Below are positions 7,517 through 15,180 of a DNA stretch of 64,000 nucleotides, piece by piece; position 1 is the first letter of the stretch; each line of letters opens with the position of its first letter. The stretch covers positions 20,814 through 84,813 of the forward strand of contig NZ_JAGPXT010000015.1 in NCBI RefSeq assembly GCF_018070465.1, read 5' to 3'. The DNA is from Micromonospora sp. C95 (lineage in GTDB: Bacteria > Actinomycetota > Actinomycetes > Mycobacteriales > Micromonosporaceae). The position numbers were made by a program, and so were the translations under genes. Below the pieces are notes generated by a model. That model worked only from the letters and a program-made list of their open reading frames with translations. It searched no databases and was not told the origin of the DNA.

Positions 7517-9162
7517 TGACCGCCGTGGACGACCGGCCCGCCACCCCGGCCGAGGCGCCCCGCCGCCGCCCCAACCCGCTGCTCGCCCTGCTGCGCAACT
7601 CGTGGCGGCAGCTGACCAGCATGCGTACCGCGCTGGTGCTGCTCTTTCTGCTCGCCATCGCGGCGATCCCCGGCTCGGTGCTGCCCCAGCGCGGGGTCAA
7701 CCCGGAGGACGTACGCGACTTCTACACCGCCAACCCCGACCTGGCCCCGGTGCTGGACCGGATCGGCGCCTTCGAGGCGTTCAGCTCGGTCTGGTTCTCG
7801 GCGATCTACCTGCTGCTGTTCACCTCGCTGATCGGGTGCATCACGCCCCGGCTGCGGGACCACGTCCGCGCGCTGCGGGCCCGGCCGCCGGCCGTACCGA
7901 AACGCTTGGAGCGGTTGCCGCAGCACGCGGTGGTGCCCGCGCCCGAGGGCGGCGCGGCGGCGGTCGCCGAGACGCTGCGGCGACGGCGGTGGCGGGTCGC
8001 GGTACACGGCGACGAGGTCTCCGCCGAGAAGGGTTACCTCAAGGAGACCGGCAACCTGATCTTCCACAGCTCGATGGTGCTGGTGCTGGTCGGTGTCGCG
8101 CTCGGTTCCTGGTACGGCTGGCACGGCAACCGGCTGCTGGTCGCCGGTGCCGACCAGGTCTTCTGCAACACCCGCCAGCAGTACGCCGAGGCGCGGCTCG
8201 GCCCGCGCGTCGGCGACAACCTGCCCCGGTTCTGCATGCAGCTCGACGAGTTCGACGCCCGCTTCCTGGAAACCGGTCAGCCCGCGTTCTACAACGCGAA
8301 GGTGACCGTCGACGAGGACGGGGGTGCGCCACGCGCGGAGGAGTTCTCGGTCAACTCGCCGCTGCGTCTCGACGGCGCGAACGTCTACCTGCTCGGGCAC
8401 GGGTACGCCCCGGTGATCCGCTACACCGACCGGTTCGGCCGGAGCCAGACTAGTGCCGTGCCGTTCCTCAGCACCGGTGACATCGGGCTGACCAGCGAAG
8501 GGTTGGCCGCTTTCCCAGACGCCAACGTCGATCCGGAGACCGGCGAGCGGAATCCAGACCTCCAGATGGCCTTCGACGGCCTGTACCTGCCGACCGCCCC
8601 GCAGGATCCTCCGTTTGACCGCTCCGAGTATCCGACCGAGCGGAACCCGTTGCTCGGTCTGATCGCCTACCGGGGCAACCTGGGGCTGGACGGCGGCATC
8701 CCCGGCTCGGTCTACCAGCTCGACCAGCGGCAGGTGCGCAACGGTCGGCTCACCGAGATCGGAGCCAGGGAGCTGCGGACCGGTGAGAGCTGGACGCTGG
8801 ACGACGGCACGACTGTCGAGTTCCTGGGTACCCGCCCGTTCATCACGCTTTCCGTACGCCACGACCCGGGTATGACCCTGCTGCTGGTCAGCTCCATCGG
8901 GCTGGTGCTGGGGCTGATGGGTTCGCTGTTCGTCAGGCGTCGACGGGTGTTCGTCCGGCTGCTGCCGACTGCTCCGGGTGACCCCGACGGTGGATCTCCG
9001 ACAGGCGGTAGTAGTTTGGTCGAGGTGGCTGGTCTGCCGCGTACCGAGCATCCCGGATTCGCCGCCGAGTTCGCCCAACTGGTCGCCGCGATCGGTGGCC
9101 GATCCGGTGACGCCGGCACCGACCCGGACGCGCCGGCTCGGGCGCGGGAAGGAGCCGAGTGA
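7516..9162 (+). CDS. resB: ResB/Ccs1-like cytochrome c biogenesis protein
   Basis: A 548-residue ResB-domain protein, one half of the System II cytochrome c synthase. The ATG at 7516 overlaps the ccdA stop. Membrane segments are visible at TALVLLFLLAIAAIPGSVLP, SAIYLLLFTSLIGCITPRLR, NLIFHSSMVLVLVGVALGSW and, near the C-terminus, TLLLVSSIGLVLGLMGSLFV. A large extracytoplasmic domain lies between the last two. The cytoplasmic C-terminal tail is hydrophilic. With CcsB it exports haem and joins it to apocytochrome c. Open codons upstream of 7516 are the ccdA gene in another frame, not part of this protein. Confidence 0.94.
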   Translation: MTAVDDRPATPAEAPRRRPNPLLALLRNSWRQLTSMRTALVLLFLLAIAAIPGSVLPQRGVNPEDVRDFYTANPDLAPVLDRIGAFEAFSSVWFSAIYLLLFTSLIGCITPRLRDHVRALRARPPAVPKRLERLPQHAVVPAPEGGAAAVAETLRRRRWRVAVHGDEVSAEKGYLKETGNLIFHSSMVLVLVGVALGSWYGWHGNRLLVAGADQVFCNTRQQYAEARLGPRVGDNLPRFCMQLDEFDARFLETGQPAFYNAKVTVDEDGGAPRAEEFSVNSPLRLDGANVYLLGHGYAPVIRYTDRFGRSQTSAVPFLSTGDIGLTSEGLAAFPDANVDPETGERNPDLQMAFDGLYLPTAPQDPPFDRSEYPTERNPLLGLIAYRGNLGLDGGIPGSVYQLDQRQVRNGRLTEIGARELRTGESWTLDDGTTVEFLGTRPFITLSVRHDPGMTLLLVSSIGLVLGLMGSLFVRRRRVFVRLLPTAPGDPDGGSPTGGSSLVEVAGLPRTEHPGFAAEFAQLVAAIGGRSGDAGTDPDAPARAREGAE

Positions 9163-10283
9163 TGTCCGCACTCTCCGACCAGCTGGTGTCGATCGCCACG
9201 CTGGTGTACCTGCTGGCGATGATCAGCCACGCCGTCGAGTACGCCCTCGGCAACTCGCGTGCCAGGGCGGTCGCGGCACCGTCCCGCGAGCTGGTCGGTG
9301 CGGCGGTGGGCGCGGTCTCGACCGGGGCGGTGGACGGCCCTGCTGTGGAGGGTGGCGCTGCGGGTGGTCGCGGTTCCGCCGGTGACCAGGCCGCCGGCTC
9401 GCTCGCGGTCGGTCGCACGTTGGCTGGCGGCTCGGTGGCGGCCGGTGACACCTTGGCGGCTGACCGCACGAGCGGTGGCGCTGTGGTGAACACGTCGCCG
9501 CCGGGTCGAGCCGAGCGCACCGCGCGGCGGGCGGAGCTGGGCGGCCGGATCGCGGTCGGGCTGACCGCCGTGGCCGCCGCACTGCACCTGGCGGCCCTGG
9601 TCACCCGCGGTCTGGCCGCCGACCGGATGCCGTGGGGCAACATGTACGAGTTCGTGCTCACGGTCTCGTTCATCGGGGTCGCCGCCTGGCTGACCGTGCT
9701 GGTGAAGTGGCCGTTCCTGCGCCGCCTCGGGTTGTTCCTGACGCTGGTGATGGTGCTGCTGGTGGCCACCGCCGAGCTGGTGCTCTACACCCCGATCGTG
9801 CCGCTGGTGCCGGCGCTCAACTCGTACTGGTTCGTCGTGCACGTCTCGACGATCGTCTTCGCGTCCGGTCTGTTCCTGCTGGGCGTGGTGCCGGCGGCGG
9901 CGTACCTGATGCGGGCCGGGTACGAGAACGGCAAGCGCAGCTTCCCGTACACCCTGGCGAAGCGGCTGCCGGCGGCGGCCGGGCTGGAACGGCTCACCTT
10001 CGTGTTGCACGCCTTCTCGTTCCCGATCTTCACCTTCGCGGTGATCGCCGGGGCGATCTGGGCCGAGGCGGCCTGGGGTCGCCCGTGGGGCTGGGACCCG
10101 AAGGAGACCTGGGCGTTCATCTCCTGGGTGGTGTACGCGGGCTACCTGCACGCCCGCGCCACACCGAGCGTGCGCCGGAACACGGCCACCTGGCTGGCCA
10201 TCCTCGGCTTCCTGACCGTGCTGATGAACCTCTTCGGCGTGAACATCTTCTTCGAGGGCCTGCACTCCTACGGCGGCCTCTGA
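9162..10283 (+). CDS. ccsB: CcsB/CcsA cytochrome c synthase, haem-handling subunit
   Basis: A 373-residue polytopic protein of the CcmF/CcsA superfamily and partner of ResB. The diagnostic tryptophan-rich haem-binding motif is present as EAAWGRPWGWDPKETWAF, and conserved histidines occur in TM regions (for example ISHAVEYAL and VVHVSTIVFASG). About eight hydrophobic segments are seen. An Ala/Gly/Val-rich loop of roughly 90 residues (about 35-125) separates the first helix from the rest and looks like low-complexity expansion. ATG 9162 overlaps the resB stop by one base. An in-frame GTG three bases earlier is the alternative start. It is the last gene of the ccs operon. Confidence 0.95.
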   Translation: MSALSDQLVSIATLVYLLAMISHAVEYALGNSRARAVAAPSRELVGAAVGAVSTGAVDGPAVEGGAAGGRGSAGDQAAGSLAVGRTLAGGSVAAGDTLAADRTSGGAVVNTSPPGRAERTARRAELGGRIAVGLTAVAAALHLAALVTRGLAADRMPWGNMYEFVLTVSFIGVAAWLTVLVKWPFLRRLGLFLTLVMVLLVATAELVLYTPIVPLVPALNSYWFVVHVSTIVFASGLFLLGVVPAAAYLMRAGYENGKRSFPYTLAKRLPAAAGLERLTFVLHAFSFPIFTFAVIAGAIWAEAAWGRPWGWDPKETWAFISWVVYAGYLHARATPSVRRNTATWLAILGFLTVLMNLFGVNIFFEGLHSYGGL

Positions 10284-10305
10284 ATCGCGCGGGCCAGCTG
10301 ACCCG

Positions 10306-10350
10306 CAAGACGTATAACTACACTTATAATAACTGTGGTTATACATCTTG
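10306..10350. promoter_or_regulatory. 45-bp near-perfect AT-rich palindrome
   Basis: From CAAGACGTATAAC at 10306 to GTTATACATCTTG at 10350 the sequence reads as its own reverse complement in 19 of 22 pairs around a single central base. It is strikingly A+T rich for this genome. It begins 22 bases after the ccsB stop and ends 13 bases before the GTG of the ATPase gene, so it covers the likely promoter or leader of that gene. It could be an operator, a strong hairpin or the end of an inserted element. Confidence 0.85.
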
Positions 10351-10363
10351 CTTGGTGGTCGCC

Positions 10364-11845
10364 GTGAACTTGATCAAGCCTCCGGAAATCTTCGACCGGG
10401 ACGTCGAGTGGGCCGAGTTGGCCCGGTTCGCCACCGATGAACGGCTCGGCGCCACCCTGGGCGTGGTCAGTGGTCGCCGTCGGCAAGGCAAGACCCTGCT
10501 GTTGTACGAGTTGGCGCGTGCGACAGGAGGCTTCTACTTCGGGGCTACCGAGGCGACGTCGACCGACTCGCTTCGGCGGCTCGGGGAGGCGCTTGGCCGG
10601 TACACGGACAGCCCGGGTCCGGTGCACCTGTCGGACTGGTCGAGTGCGGTCGACGCGCTGTTGGCCCTGGGTCGGTCTCGGCCGGTCCCGGTGGTGATCG
10701 ACGAGTTCCCCTACCTGGCTCGGGCGAGTCGCGACCTGCCGTCGGTGATCCAGCATGCGTTCACGCCGGGCCGACCTGAGCGGACCGGCTCCCGCGCACG
10801 CCTTCTGCTGTGTGGCTCTGCGCTGTCCTTCATGGGTGGTCTGTTGGCCGGTTCCGCCCCGTTGCGGGGGCGCGCCGGGCTCGAACTGCCCGTCGCTCCC
10901 CTCGACTATCGGGCGGCCGCGGCCTTCTGGGAGATCACCGATCCGTTGCTCGCGGCCAAGGTGTTCGCCATTGTGGGCGGCACACCGGCCTATCGCCGGG
11001 AGTATGTCCAGGACGACGCACCGGAAGGGTCGGACGACTTCGACGACTGGGTGGTTCGCGCCGTACTGAACCCCGCCCGCCCGCTCTTCCGCGAGGCGCG
11101 GTATCTCCTCGCTGAGGATCCGGATCTGCGGGACTCGGCGCTCTATCACTCCGTCCTCGCTGCGGTGGCCGAGGGAAACGGCACGCGAGGCGGGATTGCC
11201 GGCTTCATCGGGCGTAAGAGCACCGACCTGCATCACCCGCTCACGGTGCTGGAGGATGCCGGTCTTCTGGTTCGGGAGCCGGACCCGCTGCGCAGAGGCC
11301 GTAGCCGCTACCGCATCAACGAGCCACTTATCATTTTCTATCAGGCGGTCATGCGGCCGGCCTGGACGGCCTTGGAGCAGCGGCGAGGTCCGGAGGTCTG
11401 GCGACGTTCCCAGCGGAGGTACGCCAGCGCGGTGCTCGGCCCGTCGTTTGAGGAGATCGTCCGGCAGTGGGCGCTGCGTTTCGCCGCTCCCGAGACGCTC
11501 GGCGGCATCGCCGCCGAGGCGAGTTCCGCCGTCCTCACCGATCCGGTTGGCCGGACAAGTCTGGAACTGGACCTCGTCGCGCTCGGCGAGCCGCCGCTGA
11601 GCGACGGGCCTCGCCCGCTGCTGGCCGTCGGCGAGGTGAAGTGGGGGCGGGTGTTGGGCACGGCTGATCTGGACCGGCTGGCCCGGGCGCGGGACCTGCT
11701 CGTCGCCCGTCCCGGTCTGGACGCCCGGGACACTCGATTGCTGCTGGCCAGCGGTACGGGGTTCACCGAGGACCTGTTGGCGGCAAGCCGACACCGGTCC
11801 GACGTGATCCTCGTCGACCCCACGCGCCTCTACACCGCCGACTGA
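10364..11845 (+). CDS. AAA-type ATPase fused to PD-(D/E)XK nuclease-like domain
   Basis: A 493-residue protein of the archaeal-type ATPase plus DUF234 architecture. The N-terminal half has a Walker A-like GRRRQGKTLL, Walker B PVVIDEFPYL and an arginine-containing sensor region. A winged-helix-like segment follows (IGRKSTDLHHPLTVLEDAGL). The C-terminal part has ELDLVALGE then VGEVKWG, giving Asp403, Glu424 and Lys426, a plausible PD-(D/E)XK nuclease core. No SD is visible. GTG 10355 in the same frame is an alternative start. It follows a 45-bp palindrome and interrupts an otherwise conserved housekeeping region, so it is probably acquired. Some homologues are of unknown function. A defence or mobile-element role is only inference. 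Confidence 0.82.
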   Translation: MNLIKPPEIFDRDVEWAELARFATDERLGATLGVVSGRRRQGKTLLLYELARATGGFYFGATEATSTDSLRRLGEALGRYTDSPGPVHLSDWSSAVDALLALGRSRPVPVVIDEFPYLARASRDLPSVIQHAFTPGRPERTGSRARLLLCGSALSFMGGLLAGSAPLRGRAGLELPVAPLDYRAAAAFWEITDPLLAAKVFAIVGGTPAYRREYVQDDAPEGSDDFDDWVVRAVLNPARPLFREARYLLAEDPDLRDSALYHSVLAAVAEGNGTRGGIAGFIGRKSTDLHHPLTVLEDAGLLVREPDPLRRGRSRYRINEPLIIFYQAVMRPAWTALEQRRGPEVWRRSQRRYASAVLGPSFEEIVRQWALRFAAPETLGGIAAEASSAVLTDPVGRTSLELDLVALGEPPLSDGPRPLLAVGEVKWGRVLGTADLDRLARARDLLVARPGLDARDTRLLLASGTGFTEDLLAASRHRSDVILVDPTRLYTAD

Positions 11846-11922
11846 CCCGCGACCTGGAATGGACGCCGGTACCGCGGCGACCAGCGCACCCATCACCGCC
11901 ATACCGCCGGACGGTGTCGACG

Positions 11923-12138
11923 TCAGTTCCGTCGTGGGGCCGAGAGCGGCCGGTGCCGCCGCAGCGTCTCGCTGACCCGCAGGGTGACCTGGTAGGCGAC
12001 CTCCGGCACATCGGCCAGCTCGATCCGCTCGGACCGCAGCGCGAGCTGTGCGTGCAACTCACGGGCGACAGCATCGCGCAACTCGACCTGTAGCGGCGAC
12101 AGCCCGTCCGGCTGGCCGACGACGTACGCATCCGACAT
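11923..12138 (-). CDS. Small hypothetical protein, 71 aa
   Basis: The ATG at 12138 begins MSDAYVVGQPDGL. The product is a small, charged, mostly helical soluble protein (DAVARELHAQLALRSERI, then VTLRVSETLRRHRPL) with no signal peptide and no cysteines. I recognise no family. Codon use is typical of the neighbours. It lies downstream of endonuclease V on the same strand, separated by a strong hairpin, so it probably has its own promoter. It converges on the ATPase gene. It could also be a spurious reading frame, though its helical periodicity supports a real gene. Confidence 0.55.
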   Translation of the reverse strand: MSDAYVVGQPDGLSPLQVELRDAVARELHAQLALRSERIELADVPEVAYQVTLRVSETLRRHRPLSAPRRN

Positions 12139-12204
12139 GCCGCAATGCTGCCGTCGCCCGGCGTCCCGGTCCACGGTCGGTGAGATTCCCCAAATCCGTC
12201 GAGA

Positions 12205-12247
12205 TCTTGGACAGTTCCCGTTCTTCGCTAACGGGAACTGTCCAAGA
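12205..12247 (-). terminator. Perfect 18-bp-stem hairpin
   Basis: TCTTGGACAGTTCCCGTT (12205-12222) pairs perfectly with 12230-12247 around a 7-base loop CTTCGCT. It stands 28 bases past the endonuclease V stop, the right place for a terminator of that gene, although no T-run follows. An operator for the small gene starting at 12138 is the alternative. Confidence 0.7.
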
Positions 12248-12274
12248 ATCATTCGACATCTAGAGCGCTGACGG

Positions 12275-13027
12275 TCAGCGGAGGGCTTCGCGGGAGAGGA
12301 AATCGGCGCGGCGGATCACTTCCGGCAGGCGGTAGCGGCGGCTCAGGTCGAGCGTGATCGTGGTCGCCTGGTCGAGGCTGGTGCGGTGGCCGACCGAGAC
12401 GAACACCGGCTTGACGTCGGTCTGCGTACGCAGCACCCGACCCAGCACCTCGTCGCCGTCGCGCAGTGCTGACCAGTCGCCCCGCCGGGTGCCCGGCTCG
12501 TCGTACGCACCGACGAAGGGCGTCTTCGCCACCCCGAAGGTGGGCAGCCCGGTCAGCACGCCCAGGTGGCAGGCGAGCCCGAACCGCCGGGGATGGGCGA
12601 TGCCGTACCCGTCGCAGACCACCACCTCGGGGCGACGGCCGAGTCGGCCCAGCGCCGTCAACAGGATCGGCACCTCCCGGAAGGCCAGCAGCCCCGGCAC
12701 GTACGGGAAGCTCACCGTGCCCGGTACCACGGCCGATTCCACCTCGGCGCCGGTGGCCAGGTCGATGACCACGGCGGCGGCGACGATCCGCGGCGAATCC
12801 TTGTGGTACGACACGTCCACGCCCGCGACCAGCCTAGGCGCGGCGTCCAGACAGTCGTCCAGGTCGAGGCGTTGCCGCAACTGCTGCTGGATCCGCTCCG
12901 CCTCCGCCACGGAAACCGGCCAGCTGGCCGCCGCACCCCGGCCCTCGGAGGTGACCGACACGCCCGGCTTATCGACCACTGCCGGTTCGTCGGTGGAGTG
13001 GAGCCGGTCGGCAGGGACGGTCGTCAT
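12275..13027 (-). CDS. nfi: Endonuclease V (deoxyinosine 3'-endonuclease)
   Basis: A 250-residue protein that nicks DNA one phosphodiester 3' to deoxyinosine during repair of deaminated adenine. Family motifs are VAGVDVSYHKD (first catalytic Asp), VVCDGYGIAHPRRFGLACHLGV (catalytic Asp and the wedge region) and GVAKTPFVG. ATG 13027 gives an N-terminal extension of about 40 residues, low in order, before the conserved domain starts around PVSVAEAERIQQQLR. The extension is not needed by the family, and the true start could be a later codon. Monocistronic, followed by a strong hairpin. Confidence 0.93.
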   Translation of the reverse strand: MTTVPADRLHSTDEPAVVDKPGVSVTSEGRGAAASWPVSVAEAERIQQQLRQRLDLDDCLDAAPRLVAGVDVSYHKDSPRIVAAAVVIDLATGAEVESAVVPGTVSFPYVPGLLAFREVPILLTALGRLGRRPEVVVCDGYGIAHPRRFGLACHLGVLTGLPTFGVAKTPFVGAYDEPGTRRGDWSALRDGDEVLGRVLRTQTDVKPVFVSVGHRTSLDQATTITLDLSRRYRLPEVIRRADFLSREALR

Positions 13028-13068
13028 GAGGTGCGAGCGTACGACCAAACGCGGGACAGCGGCGGCGG

Positions 13069-13341
13069 TCAGTCGGTGGGCTGTGGGCGGGGGGCTCGTG
13101 GGGCGGCCCAGCCGAGGAAGCGGTCGTGCAGTGCGGCGGGTTTCGGCGCGTCGTGCGGGTTGAGGCGGTACAGATCCTCGACCGCGTCGTACAGCATCCC
13201 GGCGAGGTAGATCGACAGGGCCACGTGACTGTCCCGGTACTCGGTGAGCAGGGCGAGCCGGGCGGTGGCGCAGGGCCACGGCGCCGCGCAGGCCCGACAA
13301 AGCCACAGCGGCCGGAGCGGTACGTGGAACCGCGCTGTCAT
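13069..13341 (-). CDS. Small conserved actinobacterial protein with Cys pairs, 90 aa
   Basis: ATG 13341 begins MTARFHVPLRPLWLCRACAA. The short protein has WLCRACAAPWPCATAR, a WxCRxCxxPWPC motif that could hold a metal or structural disulfide, followed by helices LLTEYRDSHVALSIYLAGML and AVEDLYRLNP. Similar small proteins occur beside XRE/DUF397 regulators in Micromonospora and Streptomyces, where database names such as flavin reductase have been used. No flavin-binding motif is visible here, so I would not carry that name over. It is transcribed away from the XRE gene across a 336-base intergenic region. Confidence 0.7.
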   Translation of the reverse strand: MTARFHVPLRPLWLCRACAAPWPCATARLALLTEYRDSHVALSIYLAGMLYDAVEDLYRLNPHDAPKPAALHDRFLGWAAPRAPRPQPTD

Positions 13342-13476
13342 CTGCGTACCCCCTCTGCTGGCCCGGTTCGGGCTGGCCCGGCGGTCCTGCCCGGCCGGTG
13401 TCCCGCCGATCGTCTGGTCGCCGGAACCGGCCGACGGTCGTGACCTGGGTGCTCTCACCGTGGCGGGGCTGGAGGC

Positions 13477-13510
13477 GGGGCCGTCCGTCGCCGACGTGCC
13501 GGACGGCCCC
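13477..13510. other. 11-bp perfect hairpin in the 13342-13677 intergenic region
   Basis: GGGGCCGTCCG (13477-13487) and CGGACGGCCCC (13500-13510) form a perfect stem with a 12-base loop. The rest of this gene-free interval shows GC-rich sequence and a possible -10 for the XRE gene at about 13584 (CTACGCTCGG context), but no convincing ORF. The stem may be an operator shared by the divergent genes. Confidence 0.5.
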
Positions 13511-13677
13511 GCTTCGGTTGCGCCCGTCCTTTTCGGGTCGGATCCGGGCGGTTCCGATGGGGACAGTCTGGCCAGCCGGCGACTACGCTCGGAAGGTAAT
13601 CGATCGCCCTGTGTGCCTGGCGTGGCCGCCGGTGAGGGCGGTGAGAAACGCGGGCGTCCTGGTGAGGAGTGGTGCGG

Positions 13678-14469
13678 GTGGACGAGCGGTCACGGGTGCT
13701 GATCGAGGAGCTGCGGCACATGCGGGCGGCGCGCAGGGTGACGCAGGAGGACCTGGCTCGGGCGATCAACTATTCGCCGTCCACGGTGGCCATGGTGGAG
13801 ACCGAGGCGCGCAAGCCGCCGCCCGACTTCTGGGAGCGGGCGGACGCGGCGCTCGACACCGGCGGCGCGTTCGTCCGGATGCTGGCCCGGCTCGGGTCGC
13901 CGCAGTGGATGCGCGAGTGGGAGGCCAACGAGCGGCAGGCCACCGTGCTGCGGTCGTTCGAGCACACGGTGGTGCCGGGGCTGCTGCAAACCTCGGCGTA
14001 CGCCCGCGCGCTGTTCCGCAGCGTCGGGCTCTATGACGACGCGGAGGTGGAGCGGCGGGTGGAGGCGCGACTGGCCCGGCAGGCGGTGCTCACCGGCGAG
14101 CGACCGCCGCAGCTCGTCACGGTGCTGGACGAGCACGTGCTGCGCCGGCCGGTGGGCGGGCCGGTGGTGATGCGTGAGCAACTGCGGCGGCTGGTCAAGC
14201 TGGCCACCGAGCACGCCCGGGTACGGCTGCACGTGGTGCCCGCCTCGGTCGGCGCGTATCCGGGTGTCGCCGGGGCCTTCGTGCTGGCTACCCTTCCGAG
14301 TGGGGAGGATGTGGCCTATCTGGACGATCAGCTCAAGGGCCAGGTGATCGACCACACCGAGGACGTGCTGGCGATCCGGGCCTCTTGGGAGGCGATCCAG
14401 GGCGAGGCGTTGCCGCCCCGGCAGTCGATCGAGTTGTTGACGGAGGTGGCGGAGTCATGGCGGAGCTGA
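13678..14469 (+). CDS. XRE-family regulator with DUF5753
   Basis: A 263-residue transcriptional regulator. It has an N-terminal helix-turn-helix (RRVTQEDLARAINYSPSTVAM, about residues 17-37) followed by the DUF5753 domain, recognisable by VVPGLLQTSAYARALF, VLDEHVLRRPVG and LRLH-type strands. GTG 13678 is preferred because GAGGAG lies eight bases upstream. GTG 13669 and 13672 are in frame and also possible. The downstream DUF397 gene overlaps its 3' end by 13 bases, the usual pairing in Streptomyces and Micromonospora developmental or toxin-antitoxin-like loci of the WhiJ type. Its targets are unknown. Confidence 0.92.
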   Translation: MDERSRVLIEELRHMRAARRVTQEDLARAINYSPSTVAMVETEARKPPPDFWERADAALDTGGAFVRMLARLGSPQWMREWEANERQATVLRSFEHTVVPGLLQTSAYARALFRSVGLYDDAEVERRVEARLARQAVLTGERPPQLVTVLDEHVLRRPVGGPVVMREQLRRLVKLATEHARVRLHVVPASVGAYPGVAGAFVLATLPSGEDVAYLDDQLKGQVIDHTEDVLAIRASWEAIQGEALPPRQSIELLTEVAESWRS

Positions 14470-14651
14470 CCGACGCCCGGTGGCGCACCAGCACCCGGAG
14501 CAGCACCAACGGCGGCAACTGCGTCGAGGTGGCCGACAACCTGCCCGGCCTGGTCGCGGTCCGGGACAGCAAGGACCGCGACGGCGCGGTGCTGACCTTC
14601 GGCCCGGCGGCCTGGCGGGCGTTCGTGGCGGTGCTCCCGGTCAGCCGCTGA
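14457..14651 (+). CDS. DUF397 small protein
   Basis: A 64-residue protein beginning MAELTDARWRTSTRSS. The family pattern W-R-x-S-x-x-S-x-x-N-G-x-x-C-V-E-V-A is present (TRSSTNGGNCVEVADN), followed by VRDSKDRDGAVLTFGPAAW near the C-terminus. DUF397 proteins are companions of XRE-DUF5753 regulators. They have been proposed to modulate the regulator or act as a toxin partner, but the biochemical role is not settled. It overlaps the upstream gene by 13 bases and the convergent MarR gene by 11 bases, so the locus is compact. Confidence 0.92.
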   Translation: MAELTDARWRTSTRSSTNGGNCVEVADNLPGLVAVRDSKDRDGAVLTFGPAAWRAFVAVLPVSR

Positions 14652-15126
14652 ACCAGCCGGGGATGTCGAGGCGGAACCAGTTGGCCGGGGTGACGGCCCG
14701 CAGGTCGTCCTCGATGGACGCGACGCGGTCCGCGCCGAGCGTCTCCGTCCAGCGCTGCCGCAGCTCGTCGAAGACGACGGCCGACCGGCGCAGCCCGTCG
14801 AGCCCGCGCGGGGTCAGTCGGACCAGCTTGCGGCGGGCGTCGCGGCTGTCGTCGGCGCGTTCCAGGTAGCCGAGGGCGACCAGCCGGTCGACGGTCTTGC
14901 CGGCGGCCTGCTTGGAGACGCCCAGCCGGTTGCCCAACTCGGAGGCGGTGGTGCCGTCGGCGCCGACGGCCTGGAGCACGAAGCCGTGCAGCGGGCGCAG
15001 CTCCGCGTGGCCCTGCCGGGCCAGCTCGGCGTGCAGGTCGTCGATGAGCGTCCGGAAGCCGGCAAGCAGCAGCAGCGGCAGTACGAAGCCGGGTCGCTGC
15101 GGTTCAGGTGTTGGCAATTTCGACAA
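14641..15126 (-). CDS. MarR-family transcriptional regulator
   Basis: A 161-residue winged-helix protein. DNA-binding elements are TASELGNRLGVSKQAAGKTVDRLVALGYLERADDSRDARRKLVRLT, with the beta wing at DSRDARRKLV. An in-frame TAA lies just upstream, so translation must start at TTG 15126 or TTG 15117. Both lack a spaced Shine-Dalgarno, so a leaderless or weakly initiated message is likely. It is divergent from the AhpD-like gene. The shared promoter region carries a 10-bp inverted repeat, so it probably represses both itself and its neighbour. The inducing ligand is unknown. Confidence 0.9.
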   Translation of the reverse strand: MSKLPTPEPQRPGFVLPLLLLAGFRTLIDDLHAELARQGHAELRPLHGFVLQAVGADGTTASELGNRLGVSKQAAGKTVDRLVALGYLERADDSRDARRKLVRLTPRGLDGLRRSAVVFDELRQRWTETLGADRVASIEDDLRAVTPANWFRLDIPGWFSG

Positions 15127-15138
15127 CCTGGTTTACGG

Positions 15139-15161
15139 TTTGGTCAACCATGTTGACCAAA
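15139..15161. promoter_or_regulatory. Candidate MarR operator
   Basis: TTTGGTCAAC at 15139-15148 and GTTGACCAAA at 15152-15161 are perfect inverted arms separated by three bases. The site lies between the divergent starts at 15126 and 15181 and is more AT-rich than its surroundings. Arm length and spacing are typical of MarR dimer sites. Confidence 0.75.
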
Positions 15162-15180
15162 CTACGGCAAGGGTGTTGCC

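Noticed and set aside
9632..10363. In-frame extension of the ATPase into ccsB
   Set aside because: The extension overlaps ccsB in another frame and reads as low-complexity sequence. The conserved protein begins at MNLIKPPEIFDRD.
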